DNA of 64,000 nt from Okapia johnstoni (Eukaryota > Chordata > Mammalia > Artiodactyla > Giraffidae), in NCBI GenBank assembly GCA_024291935.2, contig CM044315.1, positions 78,474,385 through 78,538,384 on the forward strand, given 5' to 3'. How positions within the stretch are numbered: the stretch's first letter is position 1; each line of letters begins with the position of its first letter. The notes under the pieces are model-generated. The model was not told the origin of the DNA. It was given only the letters and a program-made list of their open reading frames with translations, and did not search any database. A program made the position numbers and the translations under genes. This document shows, piece by piece, positions 36,301 to 51,300 of the stretch.

Positions 36301-39300
36301 AACCAGAGATCAAATTGCCAGCATCCGCTGGATCATCAAAAAAGCATGAGAGTTCCAGAAAAAACATCTATTTCTGCCTTATTGACTATGCCAAAGCCTT
36401 TGACTGTGTGGATCACAATAAACTGTGGAAAATCCTGAAAGAGATGAGAATACCAGACCACCTGACCTGCCTCTTGAGAAACCTGTATGCAGGTCTGGAA
36501 GCAACAGTTAGAACTGGACATGGAACAATAGACTGGTTCCAAATAGAAAAAGGAGTACGTCAAGGCTGTATATTGTCACTCTGCTTTTTTAACTTCTATG
36601 CAGAGTACATCATGAGAAACGCTGGGCTGGAGGAAGCACAAGCTGGAATCAACATTGCCGGGAGAAATATCAATAACCTCAGATACGGAGATGACACCAC
36701 CCTTATGGCATAAAGTGAAGAACTAAAAAGCCTCTTGATGAAAGTGAAAGAGGAGAGTGAAAAAGTTGGCTTAAAGCTCAACATTCAGAAAACTAAGATC
36801 ATGGTATCTGGTCCCATCATTTCATGGCAAATAGATGGGAAGACAGTGGAAATAGTGTCAGACTTTATTTTTCTGGGCTCCAACGTCACTGCAGATGGGA
36901 TTGCAGCCATGAAATTAAAAGACGTTTACTCCTTGGAAGGAAAGTTATGGCCAACCTAGACAGCATATTAAAACGCAGAGACATTACTTTGTCAACAAAG
37001 GTCCGTCTAGTCAAGGTTATGGTTTTTGCAATGGTCATGTATGGATGTGAGAGTTGGACTATAAAGAAATCTGAGCGCAGAAGAATTGATGCTTTTGAAC
37101 TGTGGTGTTGGAGAAGACTCTTGAGAGCTCCTTGGACTGCAAGGAGATCCAACCAGTCCATCCTAGAGGAGATCAGTCCTGAGTGTTCATTGGAAGGACT
37201 GATGTTGAAGCTGAAACTCCAGTACTTTGGCCACCTGATGTGAAGAGCTGACTCATTTGAAAAGACCCTGATGCTGGGAAAGATTGAAAGCAGGAGGAGA
37301 AGTGGATGACAGAGGATAAGATGGTTGGATGGCATCACTGACTCAATGGACATGAGTTTGAATAAACTCTGGGAGTTGGTGATGGACAGGAAGGCCTGGT
37401 GTGCTGTGGTCCATGGGGTTGCAAAGAGTCGGACACGACTGAGGGACTGAACTGAACTGAATCGAATAAACATTTGTTAAATAAGTGAATGAAAGAAAAA
37501 GGAAACTGGACTTGCCTTGTATTCTAGTGGTTAAGAATCTGCCTATTAATGTAGATGAGATCTGTTTAATCCCTGGTCCAGGAAGATCCCACATGCTGCA
37601 GAGCAGCTAAGCCCATGCACCACAACTTCTCAGCCAGCAGCAAAGATCAATCACAGCCATAAATAAATAAAATTTAAAAAAGAAAAAGGAAACATAAGAT
37701 ATTGAATATTTCATACCAGAGGGACACTGTGATTTGTTACCAGGCAAAAGACTCAGATTTGGTTTTATGAAAAAATATTCATAAAATGTCAAATCAAAAT
37801 ATAGGTCAACATTTGTGATAAAAATTTTTAATTCTGAAAGCTGAATTACAAATCTTTTTTTTTTTTTTTTTGGCTGCACTCCATGGCACGTGCAACCTTA
37901 GTTCCCTGACCAGGGATTGAACCTGCACCCCCTGCATTGCAAGGCAGAGTCTTAATCACTTTATTGCCAGGGAAATCCCCTTATGAATCATTTTTAATTA
38001 ACCTAGTTTCTGGACAGTGGCATGTGTAAAAACCATGTCAGCTAGACATTGGGACTTATTTCTTAATTAAAATCACTGTGTTTCCAAAACTGTTATGAAT
38101 TCTAAATGATTAGTGAATAAAATTTAATAAAAGGGAATTTGAATGTGGGAGAGAAACAATTATCAGAGAAGGATCTAAAGAGAAATAAATGCTAACACTT
38201 TTGATATCAAGATTTACTTTCAAGTAATTTGTCTTTATAGCAACCAGTCTTGTTAGATCATCTCTAACTCTTACAGCCAGTTTTTCCCCTTTATTTCTAT
38301 GGGTCATTCTCAAATACTGAAAGTTGTATATCAAAAATCTTACTATTATTTTCCAACTATGACATTGTCAGTTTAAAATGAGAGATATTAAATAATATTT
38401 GATTTTTATTTTTTGGAGGAAGCAATCATCAATCAAAAACTGTTTATTAAATCAATAAATGTCATGTTGCATCTGAAAATTCTAGCAAAGAAGTTAGAGT
38501 TTTGAGCAATAACCTTTTGTCAGTAGAAAGACTGTAAGTCTATATAATCTTTGGCTGAAACTCTCATGGTATTTTTTATGTACATTTTGGCAGTTGCATT
38601 GCATGAACTCTCTCCTGTTTAATGTAGGATCACAGTGTCCTGTGTGACACTTCCATATATAAATATCCCTTTCCTGATACCACAGAAGTATAAATGGGAG
38701 CCTTTCAAAACTGCCATGACTTTACTGGCTATTATTACTATCAACATTACTGTCCTAACATATTACTTAAAATATAATTTTTAAATGCTTTTTTGTTATC
38801 AAAGTAATTCAGGTTTGCTATAGAAAATTTTGCTGAAACTGAGGCATATGAAAAAGAAAATAAAAATCACCCATAATATAATCATATCACCAAGAGATAA
38901 TCACAGTTAACAGTTTATTTCCTTCTAGATATATATGTATCTGGGTTACTATTCTAAGTATTATATTTTAAAATTAAGATATAATTCACATATCATAAAA
39001 TTCACCATTGAGAGTGTTAAGCTCAGTGGTGTTTGGTATATTCACAAAATTGTGCAACCATCACCACTAATTTCAGGACATTTTTACCACTGCAAAAGCC
39101 ACTGTTTATCAATTAAGGAAAATCTTATATGCATATAGGGAACTATTTACTAGCCATGTTCCCAGACTCTAGGTCAATGTTGTAAGCAGGTCTTTCTAAG
39201 GATAGGCAGTTTTAGGCCTCCTCTGTTAACTGTTTTCTGTACAGTAAGTTTTGTATACATTCAAGATTCTAGGCCCTCATAAAATTATATGTGCTGAAAA

Positions 39301-42300
39301 TACCTTTTCCTACTCTTCTGCTTCATCTTTTACTCTCTTTATGATATCTTTTGGTAAATGAATGTTTTTAATTTTAATGTAGCCAACTCTATTAATATTT
39401 TCCCTTTATGGTTAGTGTTTCTTATATCTTTTTAAAGAAATCCTTGTCTACTCGAAAGTCATGAGATATATACCTTTATTAATTTTTTAAAATTTTATAG
39501 TTTTTCCATTTACATTTATGTCTGTAATTCACCTGTAGCTGAATTTTATAGATCATATTAGTAAGGAACTAGTTTCATTTTCCCAAAATATATATATATA
39601 TTATATATAAAAACAATTCCCAGCATTTTTATTTACCTGTTGCTCTGCTGTGCAAACTATCTCATATACCTAGTAATCATATACACATGGATCTGATTCT
39701 AGAATTTCGTTTCTATTCCATTGATCTCTCTGTCTTTTCCTGTCTTAATTGTTATAGCTGTACTTTAAGTCTGATAGGCTTATTTAATAGGGAATTTTCT
39801 CTCTCCTTAGTATTCTTTTTGGGAGCGCTTGGCTATTCTACCTCTTTTATACTTCCATATAAAATTCAGAATTAGTTCATCAAATCTATTTTTTAAAATA
39901 ATACTGTATGATTCCACTTATATGAGATACTTGGAGTAGTCAGAATCAGTAAAACAGAAAGTACAATGTGTTTGCCAGGGGCTAGGGGAGGAGACGGAGA
40001 AGGCAATGGCACCCCACTCCAGTACTCTTGCCTGGAAAATCCCATGGACGGAGGAGCCTGGTAGGCTACAGTCCATGGGGTCACTAAGAGTCGGACACGG
40101 CTGAGCAACTTCACTTTTACTTTTCCCTTTCATCCACTGGAGAAGGAAATGGCAACCTACTCTAGTATTCTTGCCTGGAGAATCCCAGGGACGGGGGAGC
40201 CTGGTGGGCTGCCGTCTATGGGGTCGCACAGAGTCGGACACAACTGAAGCGACTTAGCAGCAGCAGCAGCAGCAGGAGAGGAGAGAATGGGGAGTTACTG
40301 TTTAGTAGGTATAGAGTTCGGTTTTACTAGATGAAAAGAATTATAGGGATGGCTGGTTGTGATGGCTGTATGTCAATGTGAATGTGTTTAACATCACTGA
40401 ACTATATTTTTATAAATGATTAAGATGATAAATTTTATGTTATGTGTATTTTAATACAATAAAAAGAAAGAGGTTTCTTAAAAATTGGAATTTCTTTAAA
40501 TCTGTAAATCATTTTGGGAATAATCATCTTTACATTGAAACTTATAACTCATCAACATGATACATCTCTTCATTTATTTATATATTCCTTAATTTAAAAA
40601 TTTATCTAAATAAAATTTACAAATTATATCCATAAAGGTCTGATATTGGGTTGGCCAACAGTTCATTTGGATTTTTCTATAACATCTTACAGAAAAAGCT
40701 GAACAAACTTTTGGGCCAAGCCAAATACAATCTTTGATTGCATTAACTTCTTCTAGGTATATTATATTTTAAAATTCTATTTTAAGTGCTATTTAAAATT
40801 TTTTTCCATTTTCTGTTTGTTGTTGGAGAAGCATTGCATTAAAACTCAAATTGTAGCAGAGCCTGCTATCTAGACTATGAAAATATAGAAGTTTCAAAAT
40901 GCAGAGTTTATCCTCAAAAATTACATGGATTGTTTGGGTGGTAGAATTAGAAACAGGTAATAGTCTACTTTGCTTATTTAAGTGGACATTAATAAATGAC
41001 AGTACTGTGATTCAAAATAACACATGGTGGGCAAATAAATTTTAATGAGGAATATAAAATCAGACATAATAGTTGAATTCTGACAACACAGAATGCATTG
41101 AATATTGTATTGTGGTTTTAGGCTATTAACATTATTAATTCTTCTCATATGTGTCTCTTATTTGACTCAGGTGAAAAGGATTCAATGATTTTTGACTGTA
41201 CTGAATGTTATGATCCAGTTACTAAACAGTGGACGACTGTAGCTTCAATGAATCACCCCCGCTGTGGCTTGGGAGTGTGTGTATGTTATGGGGCTATCTA
41301 TGCTTTGGGTAATTATTCTCTCCAAAGATATCTAATATCTAATATCTAATATTTAAATATATCTAATGTTATTTAAATTCTTAGTCAAATTCTGCTTACT
41401 TTAGAAATTTTCCTTCCCTTCTGTAAGAAACTTGTATCTCTTCAGCTTTAAAAGTTCTTATTCTCAAAATTATATTACTTGGGAAATACCATCAAGTATG
41501 GAACTCTTAGAAGGAGATGGGGATAAAATACAGATGAGATGTCTGGAGGAGCATTTTAGCTGACTTGTTAAATGTCGTGATTAGGGTGACTGTTCTGAAT
41601 ATGCACATATTATTTCAAAAAATAGTTTTGCAAAATACTATATTTCCTATGCAATAGATTGAAGTTTGGGGGTTTGTTTTGTTTGTTAAAATCTCTTGTG
41701 AAACCTAGGCAGAGTTGAAAGGTCCAAGTTCTACTTACAATCAAATTCTACCTTTTCTTGTAATCTTGGACAAATAACTTCTCTCATCCATATGATAATC
41801 ATCCATAATATAAAGTTGTCAGATTAGATGTTTTCTAAGGTGTTTTTCATAAATAAGTTTCCTTTATTCAGGTGGTTGGGTTGGAGCTGAAATAGGGAAC
41901 ACTGTTGAACGATTTGATCCTGATGAAAATAAATGGGAAGTAGTTGGCAACATGGCAGTGTCACGCTACTACTTTGGGTGTTGTGAAATGCAAGGTAATT
42001 GCTTTATAAAATCTTTTTCCTGAAAATGTATTTTTTAAACAACTGTTTGAGCTTGAGGCTTTATTTTCTCAAAAGTGTTTTTTATGCCTGTTCAGTTCAG
42101 GCACTCAGTCGTGTCCGACTCTTTGCAAACCCGTGGACTGCAGCACACCAGGCTTCCCTGTCCATCACCAACTCCTGGAGCTTGCTCAAACTCTTGCCTG
42201 TTAGTTTTGAATAATTGACACTAACATTGTGGAGGTTCTGCTTCTAATCTCTTATATTTTTAAACCTCTTATATCTTTATTTCTATATTACCAAAATAAA

Positions 42301-45300
42301 ATCTTTTTTTCCAAAATAAACGAAGCTAAAATTAAAAATTCCAGATGGGCAAAGATACCTACTTAGCAAAATAAGCATTTGAACTGTTATCCATTACTGT
42401 CATTTTTTCTACCTTGTAGGCCTTAGGGCTTCCCCGATGGCTCAATTGGTAAAGAATCTGCCTACGATGCAGGAGACCTGGGTTCGATCCCTGGGTCAGG
42501 AAGATCCCCTGGAAAAGGGCATGGCAACCCACTCCAGTATCCTTTCCTGGAGCATTCCATGGACAGAGGAGCCTGGCATGGGGATGCAAAGAGTTGGACA
42601 CGACTGAGCAACTAACACTTTAACCTTCAAGTATTTCTAAGTAGGGAGAGATTATCAAAAACAGTCTTTATAGTGTCATAGGCTTCTTCAGTGTTTTTTT
42701 AAATAGGGTACATTGTAATTCAGTATGTACACAGTGCTATCACAGATTTGAAAAATGTACTACATATTAAAATGGTATACAGACACTTATTAATTGTCTA
42801 CTATACACTGATAGGTAATTAATAAGCACTCTCAAATAGAATCTGATTCTCTGTTCAGAGTTGGGGAACACATTTATATGTACCTGTAGGCTTCCCTGAT
42901 GGCTCAGCAGGTAAAGAATCTGCCTGCAATGCAGGAGACACAGGTTCGATCCCTGGGTCGGAAAGACCCCCTGGAAAAGGAAATTGCAACCCACTCCCGT
43001 ATTCTTGCCTGAAAAACCCCATGGACAGAGGAGCCTGGCAGGCTACAGTCCAAAGGGTTGCAGAGAGTCAGGTGTGACTGAGCAAATAAGCAAGCAGGCA
43101 GTACACTGAGAGGTACTTAATAAGCACTCTAGAATAAAACCTAATTCTCTGTCCAGATTTGGGGAACACATTTATATGTAGCTGTAGAGTAGAAAGCAGT
43201 CTGCCATTGTTACGTGACAACTCAGGTGCTCCATTCCTAGCTCAAGTTCTTTCTGCCTTCTGAGTACCTTCTCAGATTTCTGCTGGCATCTAAATGCTCA
43301 AATTACATGGTGTAGACAATGTTCTATTGTTTAAAATTATAGTGTTCTCTAGTTGTTTTATATTTAATTTTATCTTCTCATCTGAAATCATAGAGCTGGA
43401 GAGGCATCTTGAATATTATCTATTTCAACCCCTTTATTTTTAGATGAGGAAGCTGAAGATCAGGAGGCTGTGAGTTGTCTTTTTTCATAGTTGGTTTCTA
43501 GTAAAGATGGAGCTTGAACCCAAGTTTACTGACATTTAGCTTATGTTTCTTAAAATGCCATTCCATAAAACTTACCACTTTAGAACTCTAGGAACAACAG
43601 TAAGCACTCAAAAAGTAATTGTTGATTGTCAGAATCTTTAGTTGCAGATCAAATTTAATAAGAAACTCTGAATTATAGTCTGCTGTACTGTATCTAATAC
43701 CTTAATCTAGCCATGAACTATTCTAATTTAAATTTAATTCTCTATTTTATGTCCATTTGAGCAAAAGTTAGGTTGTCACCAAACAGGGTTATGTCATTCC
43801 CAGTTTAAGTGTATGACCGTTTTTAAGAGGGTGAAATCCCTCTCCTCTTCCTTTTTTACTTATACATGACAGCAGTGGATCTGGAACTTGAGATCATTAA
43901 GCAAACAATAAGATCGGAAATCCTTGTCTGACAGATTGTTTTGTTATAGCATCATTAAGTTCTTTGAAAATTCAGTGCCACTTTAAATTTGTACCACTAA
44001 TTCTTTGTAACATGCTTAAATGAGAGCTGTGATAAACTGGACAGAAGTCAATTATCACATTTTATAATTATTTGTATCCTATTTTCTATACCATCTGAGC
44101 AAAAATATTCCATTTTCAGGTTTAATTTATGTAGTTGGAGGCATCAGCAATGAAGGAATAGAGCTTCGTTCTTTTGAAGTTTATGATCCACTTTCCAAGC
44201 GATGGTCTCCTCTTCCTCAAATGGGAACTAGAAGAGCATATCTCGGGGTGGCTGCACTCAATGATTGCATCTATGCAGTTGGAGGGTGGAATGAGACACA
44301 AGATGCTCTTCATACTGTAGAAAAATATTCCTTTGAAGAGGTAGGTTAGGTGATTTCAATTGTTTGGTATCCTGTTATTCATGTCTGTAAGATCTGTGGG
44401 CTTCCTTTGTGGCTCAGACGGTAAAGAATCCACCTGCAATGGGGGAGACCTGGGTTCGATCCCTGGGTTGGGAAGATCCTTTGGAGAAGGAAATGGCAAC
44501 TCACTCCAGTCTTCTTGCCTGGAGAGTCCCATGGACAGAGGAGCCTAGGGTCACAAAGTGTTGAACATGAATGAGTGACTTAGCAAAAGATCTGTGTTGT
44601 TGTTCAGTCGCTAAATCCTGTCTGAATTTTTGGGACCCCCATTAGACTGTAGCACGCCAGGCTTCCCCATCTTTCACCATTTCCTGGAGTTTACTCAAAC
44701 TCATATCCATTGAGTTGCTGATGCCATCCAACCATCTCATCCTCTGTTGCCTCCTTCTCCTCCTGCCCTCAATAATTCCCAGCATCAGGGTCTTTTCCAG
44801 TGAGTCGGCTCTCCGCATCAGGTGGCCAAAGTATTGGAGCTTCAGCTTCAACGTCAGTCCTTCCAATTAATATTCAGGATTGATTTCCTTTAGGATTGAC
44901 TGGTTTGATCTCCTGCTGTCTAAAGGACTCTCAAGAGTCTTCTCCAGCACCACTATTCAAAAGCATCAACTCTTCAGCACTCAGCTTTTTTTATGATCCA
45001 GTGCGCACATCTGTTTATTACTACTGAAAAAAAACAGCTTTGACTAGACGGACCTTTGCTGGCAAAGTGATGTCTCTGCTTTTTAATACACTAAGTTTGT
45101 CACAGCTTTTTTTACAAGGAGCAAGCGACTTTTAATCTCTATCTGTAATTATGGACTTGCCTGTTCTCCTTCCATTCCTGTTAGATTTTGCTTCTCGTAT
45201 TTTTAATCTCTGTTATAAGTGTATATACATTTATTATTATGTCTTCTTGATCAGTTGATCTTTTTATAGCCTTGAAATGTTTTTCTTTTTCTATGATAAT

Positions 45301-48300
45301 ATCCTTTCCTCTGAAGTCTACTTTGTCTTGATACTAATGTAGCCAAGCTATCTTTTGATTAGTATGTGCATTGTGTATCTTTTTTTCCTTCTCCTTTAAA
45401 TCTGTGTCTTTAAAAACTACATGTTTTGTAAGATAGCTGTGGTCTGTTTTTCTGTACAGTTTGAAAGTCTCTGACTTCTAAGTAGGGTCTTTAGAATTTT
45501 TATTATAGAATTTTTACAATTTATATATAATGTAATTATATATGTGGGATTGGTTTTTAGACTCTTATTTTGCTGTTTTTCTGTTTATACAATCCATCCT
45601 TTTGTTTTTTTCCTCTTTTCTGTCTTTATGTTGATTGTTTTAGTGTTCCATTTTATCTCTTTAGTCCAATTAACTATATATCTTCACCTTTTTTCTTAAT
45701 TGTTGCTTTTGGGTTTACGTTATATATAATAGGCATTTTAAGGTATTACATCTACATTAAAATAATATCATGCCGCTTCACTTTTAATGTAAGAAACTTA
45801 CAAAAACATACTTATATTTTCCTCTTCCATCATTTGTGCTAGTGATGCATTGATTTTACTTCTATGTATGTAATAAACCCCACAGTATGTTGTTGTTACA
45901 TTTATTTAAACAGTTAATTATATTTAAGATAAATTTTAATGAGAAAATATTTCATAATTATGCATTCATAACTACCATTTCTAGTTCTGTTCATTGTATA
46001 GAATTAAGTTTCTATCTTACAGCATTTTCTCTTAGCCTGAAGAACTTCCTTTAATATTTATTTTTGTGCTGGTCTGCTGGCAATGATTCTCTAAGCTTTC
46101 GTTTAAAAATTTTTTTTCAGCATATTTTTTAAGCTATTTATTTATTTATTTATTGGCTGTATCGGGTCTTTGTTGCTGTGCAGACTTTTCTCCAATGACA
46201 GCAAGTAGGGGTAACTCTCCAGTTGCAGTGCAGGGGCTTCTCATTCAGGTTGCTTCTCTTGTTGAGGAGCACGGGCTCTAGGGCCGAGGGCTTCAGGAAG
46301 TTGTGGTTCTGGGCTCCAGTAGCTGTTAATATGTGCTCAGTTGCTCAGTTGTGTCTAACTATTTACAACCTCATGGACTGTAGCCCGTCAGGCTTGTCTG
46401 TCCATGGGATTTCCCAAGCAAGAATACTAGAACAGGTTGCCATTTCTTCCTCCAGGGGTCTTCCTGTCTACCATCATTTTTGAGAGAGATTTTGCTGAGT
46501 ATAGAATTTTAGGCTGTTCTTCCCCTCACCCTCATCATTTAATATTGTTGTTTACTTATCTTCTCACATTGTTTCTTTTTTAAAAAATTTTTATTGGGGT
46601 ATAGTTGATTTACAGTGCTGTGTTAGTTCTTGCATTGTTTCTGATGGGAAGTCGGTAGTCAATCTTGTTCTCCCATATATGTAACGTCTCTTTTTTTCTT
46701 TGACAGTTTTTAAGATTTTTTCTCTTTCTTATGAATTTCCAGTAATTTGATATATCTTCTAGGATTTTGGTATTTAACTTGCTTGAAATTCATTGAACTT
46801 CTTGAATCTATAGAATTATAGCTTCCATCAAATTGAAACCAGCCTTATTTCTTCAAATATTCTCCTGCTCTCTTCCTGGGATTTAAGTAATGTCCATGTA
46901 AAACCATTTGATATTTATTGTCCCATAGGTCACTGAGGCCTGTTAATTTTTCCCCTCCTTTTTCTCTCTGTATTTCAGTTTGTTTTTCTTGGTTTTCATT
47001 TTCCAGATTTTTCAGGTTAATTTGCAAACAGTGTATGATTTTTTAAGGTGTATCATGTGATGTTTTGCTATATGTATACTTGTGAAATGATTACCACAAT
47101 CCAAGTAATTAACATACCTATCAACTCACATAGATCCCTTTTCCTTTTTTGTGTCTGTATGTGTTGGGAGCTCTTAAGGTCTGCCTTCTTGGTGACTTCC
47201 CTGGCAGTCCAGTGGTTAAGACTCCGTGTTCCCAATGCATGAGGCATGAGGTCAATGCCCTTTTAGTAAATTTCAAGTATACAGTATAATATTATTAACT
47301 GTAGTCACCATGGTATATACATTAAATTGCTAGAACTTATTCATCCTGCGTAATTGAAATTTTGTGCTCTGTGCTTCAGTTTTGATCGTTTTTCTTGCTG
47401 TGTCTTCAAGTCCATTAACTTTCTACAATGTCTAAACTTTTAATTTGCAGTGTCTAATTCTATTTAGGAAAATTTTCATTTCAGGTATTGTATTTTTTAG
47501 CTCTAGAAGATATTTTGGTTATTTTTTAAGTGTCTTCCATTTCTCTCCTTGTCATTTTCATGTTTTCTTTTATATCCTTGAATGTATTTATAATGTCTGT
47601 ATTAAAGTACTTATCTGCTAATTCTATTAATTTGACATTTTGAAGCTGTATCTGTTGAAATTTTTCTTCCTGGTTTCAGTCATATTTTTTTTTTCTTTTT
47701 TCTTTTTTTTTTGCTTTTCCACGTTTCTAGTAACTGATTGAATGTTGGACATTATAAATGTTACATAGTTGAGTATTTGGATTTTGTTTTCTTCACATAA
47801 GAAGTGTTGTGTTTAGTTTTGATAGGCAGTTATTTGCAAATCAGATTGATATTTTGAACTTGTTTTTAAGCTTTGTAGGGAAGGTCTAGAAGGTCTAGGT
47901 CCTTTAGGAATAGTTTAGCCCTACCACTGAAGCATGGCTCTTCTTGACTTTCTCCTGTTTGTCCTAGCTGTCCAAAAGGTTTCTTCATATTGTCTGATCA
48001 AAGCTAGAATATCATCCAGCCTTGTGTGAGCTCTGAGAATTGTTAAGCTTACAGGAGTTCCTGTAAAGGAAAACTGTTTCCTTGCTCTCTGTATTTTTAC
48101 ACCAAACGTGGGTTTTTCACACCAAATTCTTCTCCTATTCTCTGTGGACACCAACTGGCGTCCTAAAGTCAATTCAGTTCTGACACTAACTATCCCACAG
48201 GTTACAGGCTCAGTACCACAAGACTGCCCTCACTTTAGACACCAGTCTCAAGTAGTAGGTCTTCATGTTAACCACTGACTTGCTTACAAATTGAGAGTTC

Positions 48301-51300
48301 CTGTGATCCCTTCCTCAGGTTCAATAATTTGCTATAATGGCTCACAGAACTCTGGGAAACAGTTTACTTAACTGTTTTCCAGTTTATTATAAAGAATATT
48401 CTATATTACTGTAAATATAGAACAATAGAATAAAATTTTTATATTCTGTATTATTATAAAGGATATAAATGAATAACCAGATGAAGAAGTATAGGGCAAG
48501 ATCCAGGAGGGTCTTACAGGTTTCTGCCCCAGTGGGATTTGGGGGTATCACTTACCTGGCATGTGGATATGGTCACCAAACCAGAAGTGCTCCAGACCTC
48601 ATAGTTTAGGGATTTTTATGGAGGCTTCATCACATAGGCATGATCAGTTTCAACCTCCAGACCTTTTCTATTCCCTGGATGACAGGGTATGGGACTAAAT
48701 TCTAAGCTTCTAATCTCGGTTTGATCTTTCTGGTAAGAGGCCCTTATGTTGATGTCATACAGGATCCTACAAGTGTTGCCTTTTTAGGGAGGAAGACATT
48801 CCTGTCACCAAGGAAATTCCAAGGGACTTAAGAGCTCTGTGTTAAGAACTGCAGACCAAATATATGTCTCATTATGTCACATCTTCCCATTTGTTGTTCC
48901 TTGATTATTCTTATGGAGTCTCATTTTTAAATTTTCTTTCCCCTTTGTTTTCTTCTCTTTAAATATTTTTTTATTTTTACTTTTTTGTTGTTTTATTTCA
49001 TTTTCTTTCATAGAGTCTCATTTTATACATGCAAAGATGAGGCTTATTCAGCCAGACTCAAGGGAACCTCTGTCCTCTGGCACTCTTCCTTACAAATCTC
49101 AACTGCATCAGCCTCTCTACACTCTGATTTCTGTCTCATAAATCAGCTGACTGTCATGCTCTGCTTCGGATTCCCTTCTCTGTACTGCTGTTCAGAAAGC
49201 CCTCCAGGCAAAAAGCCTGGACAGCTATGGAGCTGTTTCTTTCTTTTTCTGAATCACAGTTTTTCATTGCCTGTTGTCCATCATCTGAGAACTTTATTTG
49301 GTATAGTTTGTCAAGTTTTCTAATTCTTTATGGTAGGAGGGCACTTTTGATAACAGTTATTCTATCATGACTGAAAGTAGAGGTCCCTTCTGATTCTATC
49401 CTTTTGAGCATTTCTTTACTATATGGCATACTAAAATATTTCAAGTATAAGAAAGATTATACTTCTCTGATCCTGAAATCAGTCATTTCTCCAAGAACCT
49501 TTAGTTTCTCTTAGTGAAGAACAGTATTTGGAAACCAAGATTAGCTCTCAGAATATTCATTGCTACTGGAGTATAGCTGCTGCTTCTAGGCATTCTCAGT
49601 AAACAGCTAAATATAAACAGCAAATGTATATGTGTGTATGTCTGTATGAATTCACACAAATACTCATTTATAGGTATTTCCATATCTGTGCATATATGTT
49701 ATAAAACCATGAGTTCATAATGTTGGCACCAATTTCAGCATACCTCAGATTCTTTCCATGAAAGAAAGGGGCCTTCCCCCTTTCCATGATTGTAAATACC
49801 TTCTCTATCAGTTAAAAGGGCCTCCCAGGGGGTGCAGTGGTAAAGAACCTGCCTGCCAATGCAGGAGACGCAAGACACACGGGTTTGATCCCTGGGTCGG
49901 GAAGATCCCCTGGAGAAGGAAACATCAACCTACTCCAGTATTCTTGCCTGGAAAATTCCATGGACAGAAGAACCTGGTGGGCTACAGTTCATGGGGTTGC
50001 AGAGTTGGACATGACTGACCACATACACATATCACATCATAATCACATCAGTTAAAACTTTGCTCCTGTTATTCTCACTATATTTACTTATTTGTTCAGT
50101 GAAACAAGTCTCCCTACCATACCAGCCGTCTTCTCCACTTGCATCTCTGTACATTACCTATCCTATTACTGACTATATGAGCACCCCGATATTCTCTCAT
50201 GCCTTCAGTTACTTGCTTGATGTAATTATGCTACAAAGGGAAAAAAAGGGAAAGTAGGTAAGAGTAGGTTGTGAATCAACTGTTCGTTCTATCATGCATT
50301 TGTTCTTTAGTCCATTTATTCATTCACAAATATGTAAAGACCTGGAAGGAAAGGCAACCTAGATATATAATACCCCAGCTCTCAAGAAACCAACATTCTA
50401 GTGGGAAATATAAAGAAATAAATAGACAAACAATTGCATTACAATTTGTTAAATGCTGGAATAATGTAAGCAACAAGGTGTGTTATGTCATAGACTTATA
50501 GGTTAGAAAATTTTTTTCTAAGTTAATTTCCATGGAATACTATTTTTTTGCTTTTTTTTTTGGCCACTGCCACCTGGCATGCAGGATCCTCAGTTCCTCC
50601 ACCAGGGTTCAAACCTGTGCCCCCTGCAGTGGCAGCACGGAGTCTTAACCACTGGACCACCAGGGAAATCCCTGCATTGATAATAGGAAGTAGGTAGCAT
50701 AAGTTTCCCTGGTCAACTATACTTAGGGAAAGTTGGATTAAATAAAGTTAAATAAATTTCTTTACTCTAGGACTTCATTACACAGTTTATTAAAATAAGG
50801 TATTTCATGAATCTATGCTAAATCTCTCACATTTAAGTGACCACACAGCCCCTACTTTTGTTTGTGAAACATCTTAGGGGAAAAAGTGTTTCAGGGAACA
50901 TATTTTATGAAATATGGATTTGTTGTTTTTCAGTCACTCATTCGTGTCTGACTCATCAAGTTGCCTCAAGAAGTTCACTCTCTAGCATTGATGAATAATC
51001 TCTCTTCATTTTTTATGATTGTATAAATTTTGTTCATCATATGCTTTATTTTCAAATTATTATTATTATTTTTTAAATCTGGAAACATTTTCTTTTCTCT
51101 CTTGATTATTTCTCAGGACCTTTGTTAGCTATCCTGTTTTCGGGTATAAACATTTTTCCTGGAGTTGGACTTTGTCATTTTGTCTATAGCAGCTTACTGA
51201 AATTTCTTCAATGAATAATGTATGCCAAGAGTTAGCAAACTTTCTGTTAAAAGACTGGATAGTAAATGTTTTAGGCCTTGGGAGCTACAGGCAATCTCTT

